A stretch of 64,000 nucleotides of DNA from Gemmatimonadaceae bacterium (GCA_036003045.1 DASYSS010000050.1:62001-126000); one strand, 5' to 3'. Shown: positions 50,735 to 59,904, counted from the first letter of the stretch. The notes: generated by a model not told the origin, from the letters alone. Program-made: numbers and translations.

Positions 50735-50875
50735 GGACTCTGTTTGCCGGTGAGGTCAGGTGCGTGAGCAGGGTGCACGACCGCATGAATCGGTCCGACC
50801 GAAAACACGGACCTCGTCGCGTGTCCGATCAGGCGGCGCGAATGTACCGCGCGCGCGCGCACTCGGCATGTTTTG

Positions 50876-50881
50876 TATACT
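50876..50881 (+). promoter_or_regulatory. -10 element candidate for the SPFH operon
   Basis: TATACT preceded by TTTTG lies about 100 bases before the SPFH start, at the edge of an alternating GC run (GCGCGCGCGC, 50849-50860 region). No clear -35 is present, so confidence is low. The 247-base gap also serves the divergent lipoprotein gene. Confidence 0.3.
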
Positions 50882-50981
50882 TGATCGGTGGGACTCCATC
50901 GGCGTCGGCGCCTGATCGAGGCGCCACGTGCCGAATCCCACCGCCGCAGGTACTATCCGTCCACCACGATACGGAGCAACG

Positions 50982-52037
50982 ATGGTCGGTTTGATAGCCA
51001 CAGGAATCGTCGTCGTTTTCGTCGGCTCGATAATCGCGCGATGCGTGAAAGTGATCGGGCAAGCCGAGGTGATAGTGATCGAGCGTTGGGGTCGTTTCGA
51101 CCGAGTGGGTCGTTCGGGGCTCAACATCTTGATTCCGGGAATGGAGCGGCCGCGCACGATCGACGTGCGCTTCGTCGAGACGGACCCGAGTGGAACGAAA
51201 CGCATCACGTCGGGGTCGACCGCGCGCATCGATCTGAGGGAACAAGTCCTCAGTTTTCCGAGCCAGCCCGTCATCACGAAGGACAACGTCACGATCGACA
51301 TCGACGCCGTCCTCTACTATCGGATCGCCGATCCGCAGAAAGCGGCGTACGCGATTCAGAACCTCCCCTTCGCGCTCGAGACGCTCACTCGCACGACGCT
51401 GCGCAACATCGTCGGCGACATCGAACTCGACCAGACGCTCGCGAGCCGCGACATGATCAACAAAAGGATGCGCGAGGTGATCGAGGAAGCGTCGATCGGG
51501 TGGGGCGTCGACGTCACCCGCGTCGAGCTGCAAGCGATCGAGCCGCCGCGCGACATCCAGCAATCGATGGAGCTCCAGATGCGCGCCGAGCGCGAGCGTC
51601 GCGCGGCCGTCACGAACGCCGAAGCGTCGAAGCGCGCCGCGATCCTCGAGGCCGAAGGCGTGCAGCAGGCTCAGGTCAGCCGAGCGCAAGGTGAAATGGA
51701 GGCCGCCGTGCTCCGCGCGAAGGGACTCGCCGAAGCGCGGCTCGCGATGGCCGAAGCCGAGGCGCAGGCGATCCAGAAGATCACGCAGTCGCTGCCGCCC
51801 GGCGAAGCCGCGATGTACATGCTCGGGATGAAGTATTTGGAAGCACTCCCGCAGGTCACCGCGGGCAAAGGCTCGACGATCTTTCTGCCGGCGGAAGCGG
51901 CCGGCGTCATGGGTGCGCTCGGGGGCATGCGCGAGCTGCTCGCGCGTCAGGGCGCCAACAGGGACGAGCCGCCGTCGCCGCGCGCACCGGGCGCCCTCGG
52001 AAGTCCGCCCGCGATTCCGCCCAAGACGGGACGGTGA
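50982..52037 (+). CDS. SPFH/Band-7 membrane protein (QmcA/paraslipin type)
   Basis: A 351-residue protein: one N-terminal transmembrane helix (about 3-22, GLIATGIVVVFVGSIIA), the Band 7 domain (about 24-205, with QAEVIVIERWGRF and TKDNVTIDIDAVLYYRI) and a long alanine- and glutamate-rich coiled coil (about 200-290). Paraslipins form large oligomeric microdomains and help FtsH-type quality control. ATG at 50982 has GGAG 6 bases upstream; an earlier in-frame ATG at 50928 does not. The C-terminus is proline-rich. Confidence 0.9.
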   Translation: MVGLIATGIVVVFVGSIIARCVKVIGQAEVIVIERWGRFDRVGRSGLNILIPGMERPRTIDVRFVETDPSGTKRITSGSTARIDLREQVLSFPSQPVITKDNVTIDIDAVLYYRIADPQKAAYAIQNLPFALETLTRTTLRNIVGDIELDQTLASRDMINKRMREVIEEASIGWGVDVTRVELQAIEPPRDIQQSMELQMRAERERRAAVTNAEASKRAAILEAEGVQQAQVSRAQGEMEAAVLRAKGLAEARLAMAEAEAQAIQKITQSLPPGEAAMYMLGMKYLEALPQVTAGKGSTIFLPAEAAGVMGALGGMRELLARQGANRDEPPSPRAPGALGSPPAIPPKTGR

Positions 52038-52040
52038 TCG

Positions 52041-52262
52041 TTGCCCCGGATCACGCAAGAACGCGCCGAGCGCATCGCGAAGGCCCACGCGTGTGAAAAT
52101 TGTGGCGAGTACAGTTATAAGAAGCTCAAGGTCAAGCCCGCTCCGCCGCAGACGGGCGAGCTTGCCTCCGTACGTTGGATCGCCAACAAGGTGTGCGGCG
52201 TCTGCGGGATGGAGATCGAGATGGGGATCGATGCGGAGGGGGAAGTCGTGTACGTCTCGTAG
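52041..52262 (+). CDS. small zinc-ribbon protein
   Basis: A 73-residue protein with two CxxC pairs, C18-C21 (CENCGE) and C52-C55 (CGVCGM), which should bind one zinc. The TTG start is 3 bases after the SPFH stop. No family was recognised. The placement suggests cotranscription with the SPFH gene and a role in nucleic-acid or protein binding. Confidence 0.7.
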   Translation: MPRITQERAERIAKAHACENCGEYSYKKLKVKPAPPQTGELASVRWIANKVCGVCGMEIEMGIDAEGEVVYVS

Positions 52263-52307
52263 GACCGGTGGACCCGTCAGGCCTACGACGCGCGGCTACG
52301 TTTCGAT

Positions 52308-52568
52308 ATGCGGTTTGCTTTTGATCCGGAACCCGGCGACTTCGATCTCGAGCGTGACTTTCCGCTCGGCGATGGCACCGCCGACACCGAAGGCGAGGTG
52401 TCGTGCCCGTACTGCGGCGAGTCCATCGCCGTGAGCATCGATCCCGGCGGCGGGCAACACCAGGACTACGTCGAGGATTGTCAGGTCTGCTGCCAACCGT
52501 GGCGCGTGAGCGTCGACTACGACTCCGAGGGCCACGCCACGATAACGGCGACGCCGACGGACGACTGA
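52308..52568 (+). CDS. CPXCG-motif cysteine-rich protein
   Basis: An 86-residue protein of the CPXCG family: CPYCG (33-37) and CQVCCQPW (58-65), with an acidic N-terminus. The two cysteine pairs should bind zinc. Homologues are widespread but uncharacterised. It follows the other zinc-ribbon gene after 45 bases. Confidence 0.85.
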   Translation: MRFAFDPEPGDFDLERDFPLGDGTADTEGEVSCPYCGESIAVSIDPGGGQHQDYVEDCQVCCQPWRVSVDYDSEGHATITATPTDD

Positions 52569-52600
52569 TCGGCGCAAGCGGTCGACGACCCCCTGGCCCG

Positions 52601-52780
52601 CTATCTGTGGCTCTCGCGAGGGTGCCGCGTGCGCCGCCGATCGGCCGCGAAGAACACAGCTCCGACTGCCAACCAGAACAGGGTCGCGTAGACGCTGCCG
52701 CCGACGAGCGCGTCGATTAGCGCCACGCCGAAGAAAAGCAGGAAGATCGTGGTCGCTGAACCCGGGACACTCGCTCTCAT
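52601..52780 (-). CDS. small two-helix membrane protein
   Basis: A 59-residue protein: MRASVPGSATTIFLLFFGVALIDALVGG and then ATLFWLAVGAVFFAADRRRTRH give two short transmembrane helices and a basic tail. ATG at 52780 has GGAGG 6 bases upstream, which supports it as a real gene. Unknown function. Confidence 0.65.
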   Translation of the reverse strand: MRASVPGSATTIFLLFFGVALIDALVGGSVYATLFWLAVGAVFFAADRRRTRHPRESHR

Positions 52781-52818
52781 ACGCCACCTCCGAATCCGGA
52801 TCGTGTCTGGTGCGGTGA

Positions 52819-52886
52819 ACGCCCCGCTCGATCCGAACGGGGCGTCTTCGCGCGAAATCGGCCGGCGCTCGGGTCGAGCGCCGGCC
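52819..52886 (-). terminator. two hairpins after the porin gene
   Basis: GGCCGGCGCTC (52860-52870) and GAGCGCCGGCC (52876-52886) form a perfect 11-bp stem 14 bases after the porin stop; ACGCCCCG (52819-52826) and CGGGGCGT (52838-52845) form a second one. Neither has a clear U tract. Their tandem position suggests they end the porin transcript and shield the small membrane gene. Confidence 0.6.
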
Positions 52887-52899
52887 GTTGCTGCGTTCC

Positions 52900-54285
52900 T
52901 TAGAAGCCGATCGTGCCGGTGACCATGAAGCCCTTGAACTGTCCGCCATATCGGATGTCGTTCACCGGGAAGTCGATGTACTTCTGATTCACCCACTCGA
53001 GCTTCGCCAGCAGGTTCGGCGTCACGAACCAGCCACCGCCGAGTTGCGTCCGGTTCACCGTCTGATCGGTGTAGGTCTTCGAGATCAGTTCCCCGTTGAC
53101 GTGGATGTAGCGGCCGCCGAGGTACAGGCGGTCATCGGCGAGGCGATAGAGCGCCTCGTAGACGTCTTGGTGCAGCGTGCGCAGCCTCGGTTCGGTGAAT
53201 GCACCGCCGGTTGCCGTCTCGAAGTGGCCGAAGAACTCGGCGCCGCCGACCTTGATGAACGGATTCACGACTTCGGCGTTCACTTTGTTCGAGAAGCCCG
53301 GGCGAACCTGACCCGACCACGCGTTGGCGGTTTCCGTCGACGCGGTGTTCTCGAGCACGTCGTAGTAGGGCGATCCGCCGCGGTCGCCGCTGTAGAGCGT
53401 GTTGCTCGCCGCCTTGTTGTTCGCGTAGAACGAGCCGGTGAGGCGGACGCGAACGTTCTCGCTCAGATTCTGGTCGAAACCGAGCTTGCCGATCGTACTG
53501 AGAGAGCGAGCCGCCGGAGCGGTCACCTGGCCGTGGATCTCGCCGCCCGTCGCCGCGAGCATGGCGAGCAGACCGTTCGAGCGCGCGTAGACTTCGGCGC
53601 CGATCTCGGTCGTGAATCCGTCGAGAACGTAGTTGCCGACGAATGGATTGAACATCGCGTTGCCGTTGTCGCTGCGGCGGAAGTGCGAGTCGCCGTAGTT
53701 GATCTCGAAGTGACCGACCTTGACCGTCGCGTACTTCATGATGCTCTTGAGCAGCGCGTTGTCGATCGGCGACTCGTCCATCAGGATGTAGCCGTCCTTG
53801 ACCCACGACTCCTGGTGGTGCCGCGCCGACAAATACGACGTCATCGCGACGCGGATTCCCGGGGCGATCTGCACATTCACGTTCAGGTTGGCAACGGCGT
53901 TGTTGAACCCGTGGCCGATGGTCATCAGCTGATTGCTGTTGACGCCGCTGACCACGACCGCGGTCGCGCTGTTGCTGTGGTCGAGCCCCTGGAACTCCTG
54001 GGTGAACGCGCCGCCGAAGGAAAGAACGAAGCCCGTGAACGGCACTTCGTCGGTCTTCGGCGATTCGAACACGTTCACGCCGCGCATGTCGGCGGGACGG
54101 ATGTGATTGATTTCTTTCGGCCGCAAAAGGTTGACCGACTGCGGGGTCGTTTTCTTGGCCGAGTCGGACGCCGTCTTGGTCGCGGGCACCGAGTCGCCCG
54201 CATTGGCCGGCTGCTGCGCGGAGCTGCTCGCTGCGAGTGCCGCGAGGAGCAGGGCCGCGAGACCGAGCGTTGTGTTGGTTTTCAT
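52900..54285 (-). CDS. porin-like outer-membrane beta-barrel protein
   Basis: A 461-residue protein with signal peptide MKTNTTLGLAALLLAALAASSSA. A 45-residue linker rich in Ala, Thr and Ser precedes a barrel with strands such as VPFTGFVLSFGGAFTQEFQG, GIRVAMTSYLSARHH and VKVGHFEINYGDSHF, ending in a terminal Phe (GTIGF). This resembles phosphate-selective or carbohydrate porins, but no substrate is evident. ATG at 54285 has AGAGG close upstream. A GGGGATTCCCC palindrome lies 146 bases upstream. Confidence 0.85.
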   Translation of the reverse strand: MKTNTTLGLAALLLAALAASSSAQQPANAGDSVPATKTASDSAKKTTPQSVNLLRPKEINHIRPADMRGVNVFESPKTDEVPFTGFVLSFGGAFTQEFQGLDHSNSATAVVVSGVNSNQLMTIGHGFNNAVANLNVNVQIAPGIRVAMTSYLSARHHQESWVKDGYILMDESPIDNALLKSIMKYATVKVGHFEINYGDSHFRRSDNGNAMFNPFVGNYVLDGFTTEIGAEVYARSNGLLAMLAATGGEIHGQVTAPAARSLSTIGKLGFDQNLSENVRVRLTGSFYANNKAASNTLYSGDRGGSPYYDVLENTASTETANAWSGQVRPGFSNKVNAEVVNPFIKVGGAEFFGHFETATGGAFTEPRLRTLHQDVYEALYRLADDRLYLGGRYIHVNGELISKTYTDQTVNRTQLGGGWFVTPNLLAKLEWVNQKYIDFPVNDIRYGGQFKGFMVTGTIGF

Positions 54286-54586
54286 ATGATCCTCTGGTCG
54301 GGTAGGCTTCGTGCGGTCGAGTGCAGAACGTCTTGGTCTGCTGGAGCACGGGCCGAAGCTACCGTTCGGCGGAGTCGCCATCCGTCCGGGAACAAGGCGA
54401 CTCGCGTAGTGAGTTGCTTGTTTTTTTGTGGGGGATTCCCCGACGAAGCCGAGGAGGGGGCGGGCCAAGCTTCGTTCCAGGGACAACGCGGCGAAGCCAG
54501 CCTCGCCGCGTCGCGAAAAACGGGAGCATGCGACGGCCGCGCCGACCGTCGCGAACCGCCGCATGTCCCGCCCTGCAAGCGCTCGT
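54286..54586. other. 301-base intergenic region
   Basis: No gene was found. It contains GGGGATTCCCC (54431-54441) next to a TTTTTTTGTG run, which would suit the porin promoter on the minus strand, and GAGGAGGGGGCGGGCC-like purine-rich sequence. The rest looks unremarkable. Confidence 0.5.
54431..54441. promoter_or_regulatory. GGGGATTCCCC palindrome upstream of the porin gene
   Basis: An 11-bp palindrome identical to the one at 61073-61083 upstream of the multicopper oxidase gene. It lies next to a T-rich run at 54421-54428. NarL/LuxR-type regulators, such as the one encoded at 58212-58874, commonly bind short palindromes of this type, but binding here is inferred. Confidence 0.45.
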
Positions 54587-55855
54587 TTACGACGAAAAAG
54601 TCAACAACGTCTGGCCGGCACCGTGCGCGACGCGAAGGGCGAGGTCGCGTCCGCGGTCGTCCTGCAGAATGTCCACCGCCGACGCGCCGGCGATCCCGCG
54701 CGTCAGGTGGGGAGCACCCCACCCCAACTCGCCGAACATCAGCGTGATTCGCTGATCGTGCGAGTCGTACGTCGTCCCGCGGAGCGGATAGTCGAGCTCC
54801 TGCGCCTGCGCGCCGATCTCCGGATCGTCGACTTCGAGCGTCCCGCGGCGGCCGACGTTGCGGCGGGAGAAGGCATCGAGTTGCCTACCCCACTCGCCGT
54901 GCGGCAGGGGGAGAACGACCGGTGGCTCGACGTGAATTCCGACCTGGGTCATCACGGCCGTGTGGGGAATCGCCAGCACGCTGCACGTGGAACAGCGGAC
55001 CAGCCGCGTCGTCACACTGCCAAGAAACATGCGCGCGACGAATCCGTGCCCGTGACTCCCCGTGGCGATCAGATCGGCGTTGACGCTCGCCGCGAAGGCC
55101 AACAGCTCGGTGGCCGGGTCGCCCTGAAGCAGGACGTTCTGAATCGTCATCCCCTCGGGAATCCGCAACTGCTCACGCGTCCGCTGCAGCGCGTCGCCGA
55201 CACTCACCTTGTATGTGGTGCCCCAGCCCTTCCAGTCGTAGAACGAGTTGTCGCGAGGCGCGACGTGCGCGAGATAGACGGTGGCCCCGGTCGCCGCCAC
55301 GGAGAGTGAAAGCCGAGCGGCGCGAAGACTGGTTTCACTGAAATCCATCGCCACCACGATGCGCCGCGGCGCACGCGTCGTACCGATCGCGACGGCGTAC
55401 ACTGGAACGTCCGCCGCGCGAATCAACCGCAGCGCGGTCTCGTCGCCGAAGACGCGGTCGGTCACGCGATGTCGGCCGAGCCCGGATACGATCATCGACG
55501 CCCCGGCCTTGTGGGCCAGCCGCGCGATCGCCGTCGCGGGGTCTCCATCGTGCAACTCGACATCGACCGCCTCTTCCCAAACGCGCGCCGCCTGCGCCGC
55601 GACGTCCCGCCGTGCGTCGGCACGGCGCGCGTTTTCCATGTCGATCGGAATTTGAATCGGGACGTCGGGGACGATCGGCAGCGTCTTCAACACTGTCACC
55701 AGGCGAACCGCGTCGGAGGACCCGGCGAGCAGTCGCCCCATCGCGAGGGCCCCGTCCGACTGCTCTTGTCCATCCGTCGCGACGACGATCGGCGCGGCGA
55801 CGCTGGCGCGCACTCCGAGCTCCGGCACGGCCGACGGGATCTTCAGCGAATCCAT
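54587..55855 (-). CDS. tandem universal stress protein with C-terminal DUF5335 domain
   Basis: A 422-residue fusion. Two UspA domains (about 20-160 and 160-305) show PIVVATDGQEQSDGAL, MIVSGLGRHRVTDRVFG, then RIVVAMDFSETSLRAARL and LIATGSHGHGFVARMFLGSVTTRL, the second with the ATP-binding G-2x-G-9x-G(S/T) pattern. The last 100 residues match DUF5335 (PLRGTTYDSHD..., ending GQTLLTF). The ATG has GAGGAGG 8 bases upstream. It lies 134 bases after the flavin-binding gene and probably belongs to the same stress module. Confidence 0.85.
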   Translation of the reverse strand: MDSLKIPSAVPELGVRASVAAPIVVATDGQEQSDGALAMGRLLAGSSDAVRLVTVLKTLPIVPDVPIQIPIDMENARRADARRDVAAQAARVWEEAVDVELHDGDPATAIARLAHKAGASMIVSGLGRHRVTDRVFGDETALRLIRAADVPVYAVAIGTTRAPRRIVVAMDFSETSLRAARLSLSVAATGATVYLAHVAPRDNSFYDWKGWGTTYKVSVGDALQRTREQLRIPEGMTIQNVLLQGDPATELLAFAASVNADLIATGSHGHGFVARMFLGSVTTRLVRCSTCSVLAIPHTAVMTQVGIHVEPPVVLPLPHGEWGRQLDAFSRRNVGRRGTLEVDDPEIGAQAQELDYPLRGTTYDSHDQRITLMFGELGWGAPHLTRGIAGASAVDILQDDRGRDLALRVAHGAGQTLLTFSS

Positions 55856-55989
55856 GGGTTCCTCCTCGGGTTCACGCCGCGCGACGTCGATTCGTCGTCG
55901 GTCTGGGAGGAATGGTGTGCCGGGCGGCAGCCCCGGGGCGTCGGCGCTTCTACCGAAGCTTGTCGGGGATTCGGGGGAAGTGCTCGCGC

Positions 55990-56469
55990 CTAGCGGCCCG
56001 ATTTCGGGGTCGGGGTCGGGGTCGGGGTCGCCCCTTTTCCCACGAGGTCGTCCACGTGGATTCGAAACAGAACCTGGCGCTGCGGAGTCGCGTCGGCGGA
56101 CGTCAACGCGTCGGCGTCGGCCGAGCGGAGAATGTGAACGGCGGCGTCGTAAGCCGCGCGGTCCGCCTCGCGCTTCGGATCGAGAAAATAGATCGTGCCG
56201 TGCACGACGACGCTCCGCCACTCCGTGCGGCTGCGAACCTCGTCGACCTCGAACGCAACCCACGGATGATGCTGCACCACGGTCAGCTTCGTTCCGGGCG
56301 ACGTGCGCGCGTACAGCCAGTCGTCGGACAACACGTACGAGATCGGCTCGATGTCCACGCGATCGTGGAAGCTGAACGCGAGACGGCCGACGCGATTCCG
56401 CGCCAGCAGGGCCAGGGCGTCGTCGCGGCTCAGCTCGTAGAAGCTCGGCGCCTTGCGTGCGGTAGTCAT
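55990..56469 (-). CDS. pyridoxamine 5'-phosphate oxidase-like flavin-binding protein
   Basis: A 159-residue split-barrel protein of the PNPOx/FMN-binding class: ALLARNRVGRLAFSFHD, VDIEPISYVLSDDWLYARTSPGTKL and PWVAFEVDEVRSRTEWRSVVVHG. It lacks full PdxH residues and more likely binds FMN or F420 in redox stress. The C-terminus ends in a four-fold Thr-Pro run encoded by a GGGGTC hexamer. The start overlaps the histidine kinase stop (ATGA) and GGAGG precedes it. Confidence 0.85.
   Translation of the reverse strand: MTTARKAPSFYELSRDDALALLARNRVGRLAFSFHDRVDIEPISYVLSDDWLYARTSPGTKLTVVQHHPWVAFEVDEVRSRTEWRSVVVHGTIYFLDPKREADRAAYDAAVHILRSADADALTSADATPQRQVLFRIHVDDLVGKGATPTPTPTPKSGR
56006..56027 (+). repeat. 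GGGGTC hexamer tandem repeat, G-quadruplex capable
   Basis: Four runs of GGGG separated by TC lie on the plus strand, which is the template-complementary strand of the flavin-protein gene; the coding strand reads four Thr-Pro codon pairs. The pattern meets the simple four-tetrad quadruplex rule. Confidence 0.85.
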
Positions 56470-58190
56470 GCTTCCTCCCGCCGGACGCCCCGCGCCTCGG
56501 CTTGCGGAATGGTGAACGCGAACTCGCTTCCCTCCCCGACCGTGCTGCGCACCCAGATTCGTCCGCCGTGCGCCTCCACGATGCCCTTCGCAATCGAGAG
56601 TCCGAGTCCGGCGCCGCGCTGCCGCGCCCCTTGCGACGACTGCCAGTACCGGTCGAAAACGCGGGCCTGTTTTTCTTGAGCAATGCCGGGGCCGGTGTCC
56701 TTGACAGAGAACACGACGGCCCGGTCGCGCGTCCCGACGCCGACTTCGATGCGGCCGTCGTGCGGCGTGAACTTGATCGCGTTGCGCAACAAGTTGCTCA
56801 GCACTTGCACGACGCGCGTCCGGTCGGCGACGACGAGCGGCATGTTGGTGGGAAGCCGCGCCTCGAGCGTCACATGGTTGGCCTTGGCCTCGACCTCGAA
56901 CATGTGCAGCGCCTGTAGGGCGATCTGCGACGGCTCCTCGGCCCGCGCCTCGAGCGACAATTTTCCGCGCTCGATGTTGGACACGTCGAGCAGGTCTTCG
57001 ATGAGGCGATTCATCCACTCGGTCGACTCCCGAATGGTCGCGAGGAGCTCGCGGCGCTCGCCCTCGTTCGCCGGCGGGCTCTCCTGCATCACTCTCGCGC
57101 ACATCGAGATGGCGCTCAGCGGGTTCCGGAGGTCGTGCGACACGACCCCCAGCACTTCGTCGCGCGCCATGTTGGCGTCCCTGGCCGCGTCGTAGAGCTG
57201 GGCGTTCTGTAGCGCGGTCGCCGCGGCGCGCGCGAACTTTTCACCGAGTGCGCGTTGCTGCTGATCGAATGGACGAGCGGTGCCTGCTCGAATCAGCGTG
57301 AGCGCCCCGCGCGTTTCGCCGGCGACCAGCGGAAGCACGAGGATCGAGGTCGCACCGATCGCCCGCCAATGCGGTGCCGCCTCCGGATCCGCGCTGCTCT
57401 CGAGCCACTCGTCGTCGATCGTCTCGACGACTTCCGTTCGTCCGCGCCGTATGACGTCGACGATCGGCGAGGGAGAGTCGGGCGTCAGGCGGTGCGCCGC
57501 CAGCGCTTCGATCCCCGCGGTCAACTCGGCCTTCTGGCGCGTACTCGCGACCCGCCTGAAGGCACCTCCGCCGCCGCCCGCCGCCCGTGGTTGCACGAGA
57601 TCGAGCAACGCCGCCTCGGCGAGCCGTGGAATGGGCAGATCGACGACGGCGCGCTCGGTAGCGTCGACGGCAAGGGTATTCGACAATTCCCCCGACGCAC
57701 CGCTGAGAAAGCGCTCGTCCTCTTCGGCGCGCTTCTGCTCGGTGGTGTCGCGCAACACGACGGTGAACAAGAGTCCGTCCGGGGTGACGAGCTTCGAGAT
57801 CGACGCTTCGGCGGGAAACTCCGTGCCGTCCGAGCGCAGGCCGAAGATCTCACGGCGCTCGCCCATTCGCCGCGCCGTCACCGACGAGCGCGCGAACGAT
57901 TCGATGTGCCCGTCGTGAGCGGCGCGAAACCGCGGCGGAATGAGGATGGCGAGGTGCCGCCCGATGGCGTCGGCCGCCTTGTAGCCGAACATTCCTTCCG
58001 CGCCGTTGTTGAAGTGCACGATCCGCTGGCTCTGGTCGATCGTGATGATGGCGTCGGCGGCAATCTCGAGAATGCCGGAGAACTTCGCCTCCGACGCGCG
58101 AAGCTCCGCCTCGATCCTTCCTTGGCTTCGAAGCCGCGAGCGGACGAAGACTTGTTGTACGACGAGAAGTGCCGCGACGAGGCCGGCCAC
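56466..58190 (-). CDS. membrane-linked sensor histidine kinase with PAS and GAF domains
   Basis: A 574-residue kinase. An N-terminal hydrophobic segment (about 1-17) is followed by a PAS domain (about 35-150, FNNGAEGMFGYKAADAIGRHL), a GAF-like domain (about 165-330), HisKA with H352 in VVSHDLRNPLSA, and the HATPase with NLLRNAIKFTP, DTGPGIA and GAGLGLSIAKGIVEAHGG. The GTG start is 22 bases after the regulator stop. It has no own response regulator gene, so it may feed into the NarL-type protein. Confidence 0.9.
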   Translation of the reverse strand: MAGLVAALLVVQQVFVRSRLRSQGRIEAELRASEAKFSGILEIAADAIITIDQSQRIVHFNNGAEGMFGYKAADAIGRHLAILIPPRFRAAHDGHIESFARSSVTARRMGERREIFGLRSDGTEFPAEASISKLVTPDGLLFTVVLRDTTEQKRAEEDERFLSGASGELSNTLAVDATERAVVDLPIPRLAEAALLDLVQPRAAGGGGGAFRRVASTRQKAELTAGIEALAAHRLTPDSPSPIVDVIRRGRTEVVETIDDEWLESSADPEAAPHWRAIGATSILVLPLVAGETRGALTLIRAGTARPFDQQQRALGEKFARAAATALQNAQLYDAARDANMARDEVLGVVSHDLRNPLSAISMCARVMQESPPANEGERRELLATIRESTEWMNRLIEDLLDVSNIERGKLSLEARAEEPSQIALQALHMFEVEAKANHVTLEARLPTNMPLVVADRTRVVQVLSNLLRNAIKFTPHDGRIEVGVGTRDRAVVFSVKDTGPGIAQEKQARVFDRYWQSSQGARQRGAGLGLSIAKGIVEAHGGRIWVRSTVGEGSEFAFTIPQAEARGVRREEA

Positions 58191-58211
58191 CAGCCATGGA
58201 GTGAGCAGACG

Positions 58212-58874
58212 CTAGCTCTCCGAAAGAATCCCTAGCCGCAGCGCCAACTGCACGTAGTCCGACCGGTGAGCGAGCCCGAGCTTTTCCTGGATCCGTTGCT
58301 TGTAGGTGTCCACGGTCTTCGGGCTGATGAACAGTCGCTCGCCGATCTCCGGTGCCGAATAGCCTTGAGCGACGTACTTCAACACATCCTGCTCCCGTTG
58401 AGTGAGCTTTTCGAAACGCGCCCGCTCCTCGGCGGCCGGATCCTTTTTCGTGAGGTTTCTCGCGAGGACGCGAGCTGCCGCGGGCCGCACGTAGACGTCG
58501 CCGTGCGCCACGGCGCGCACGGCGTCGACCAGATCACGATCGGCCGCGCTCTTCACCAGATAGCCCGCCGCGCCCGCCTCCATCAGCGGCACGAGATAGT
58601 CTTCCTCGGCGTGCATGGTCAGCACGAGCACGCGCGACGCGAGGCCCTTCGTCACGATCTCTTTGGTCGCGGTGATGCCATCCGTGTCGGGCATATCGAG
58701 ATCCATCACGACGACGTCGGGCTGAAAGCGCTCCACCATCGTGATCGCCTCGCGGCCGTTGCGGGCTTCGCCGATGATCTCGATGTCCTTGGCCGCGCCC
58801 AAGACCGCGCGCAAGCCGGCGCGCACGACCACGTGGTCGTCGGCGAGCACCACTCGTATAATGTCGTTCGTCAT
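58212..58874 (-). CDS. NarL/FixJ-family response regulator
   Basis: A 220-residue DNA-binding regulator: the receiver domain carries acidic DD (12-13), phosphoacceptor D58 in VVVMDLDMPDTDG, T86-like and K108-like residues (LTMHAE, LVKS). The C-terminal LuxR helix-turn-helix (about 148-210) includes LTQREQDVLKYVAQGYSAPEIGERLFISPKTVDTYKQRI (split by the turn SAPEIG). It lies 7 bases after the upstream kinase stop. Layout and domains recall hypoxia regulators of the DevR/DosR class. Confidence 0.93.
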   Translation of the reverse strand: MTNDIIRVVLADDHVVVRAGLRAVLGAAKDIEIIGEARNGREAITMVERFQPDVVVMDLDMPDTDGITATKEIVTKGLASRVLVLTMHAEEDYLVPLMEAGAAGYLVKSAADRDLVDAVRAVAHGDVYVRPAAARVLARNLTKKDPAAEERARFEKLTQREQDVLKYVAQGYSAPEIGERLFISPKTVDTYKQRIQEKLGLAHRSDYVQLALRLGILSES

Positions 58875-58881
58875 CGTGCCC

Positions 58882-59904
58882 TTAGAATGAAATGGGCCGG
58901 GATGCGGCGTCCAGTGGGACGGTCGCTGAAATTGTCGTACCGCTCCCCTTCGCGGTGTGGATGTCGAGATGGCCGTCCAGCAGGTCGACGCGTTCGCGCA
59001 TCGACGTGAGGCCCATTCCCGCGCGCCGCGCGTCCGCGTCGGCGAGATCGAATCCGACGCCGTCGTCATGGACGCTCAGCGTCGCCTCCTCGCTCGCCTG
59101 TTGGACGGACATGCGGATTCTTCGCGGCGACGCGTGGGTGGTGGCATTGCGCACGGCCTCCTGGGCGACTCGATACAGCACGCCTTCCACGTCGCGTGGG
59201 AGACGCTCCGGACGCGCCGCGTAGTCGACGTCGATGTCCACGCCGTTCCCATACGATGAATCGCGCGCCAGCTTGCGAAGCGCCGCCTCGAGTCCCAGGT
59301 CGTCGAGCACCCCGGGGTGAAGCGCGTGAGAGAGCGCGCGGGCTTCGTGGAGCGCATACTCGGCCGAGTCGCGCGCCTCATGCAAGCGCTCGGCAACGAG
59401 CGGATCCGTCGAGTCGCGCGCCGCGGCCGAGAGTTGAAGAAGGACGGCGGCAAGATGTTGGGCCACGGAATCGTGGAGCTCGCGCGCCAGCGCGGAACGC
59501 TCGCGATCCTCCGCGGCGATCACCTCCGCGGCGAGGACCCGCATCTTGGCGCGATCGGCCGCCAGGCCGTCGAGCAAGATGTTGAACATCGAGCCCACGC
59601 GCAGCACCTCGCGGTCGGCCACGGCCGACCGTTCGACGCGCACGCCGTAGTCACCGTCCCACACACGCGTGGCGACGGCTTCCAGATCGCGAATGGGACG
59701 CAGCGCGACGAGCGTGAGCGCCAAATGCATACTGACGACGGCGGTGATCGCGACGATCACGAACGCGTTGATCGGTCCGCCGACGACGAGCCAGATGCCC
59801 GTGAACAGGCCGACGACGAGGAGATTCGCCCCGACGAGCTTGGCGACCAGCGGCACGCGAAGCGCGGCGAGCCGAATGCCTCGCCGCGCCCCGCGTGACG
59901 TCAC
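58882..59904 (-). CDS. NarX/DesK-type sensor histidine kinase
   Basis: A 340-residue kinase with two transmembrane helices (about 22-42 and 46-68), a HAMP-like linker (about 69-120), HisKA_3 with H144 in ARELHDSVAQHLAAV and an HATPase domain (NATTHASPRRI, DDGVGFD, GMGLTSMRERVDLLDG). It is the obvious partner of the NarL-type regulator. There is no sizeable periplasmic sensor domain, so it may sense through its membrane helices. The GTG overlaps the oxidase stop (GTGA). Confidence 0.92.
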   Translation of the reverse strand: MTSRGARRGIRLAALRVPLVAKLVGANLLVVGLFTGIWLVVGGPINAFVIVAITAVVSMHLALTLVALRPIRDLEAVATRVWDGDYGVRVERSAVADREVLRVGSMFNILLDGLAADRAKMRVLAAEVIAAEDRERSALARELHDSVAQHLAAVLLQLSAAARDSTDPLVAERLHEARDSAEYALHEARALSHALHPGVLDDLGLEAALRKLARDSSYGNGVDIDVDYAARPERLPRDVEGVLYRVAQEAVRNATTHASPRRIRMSVQQASEEATLSVHDDGVGFDLADADARRAGMGLTSMRERVDLLDGHLDIHTAKGSGTTISATVPLDAASRPISF

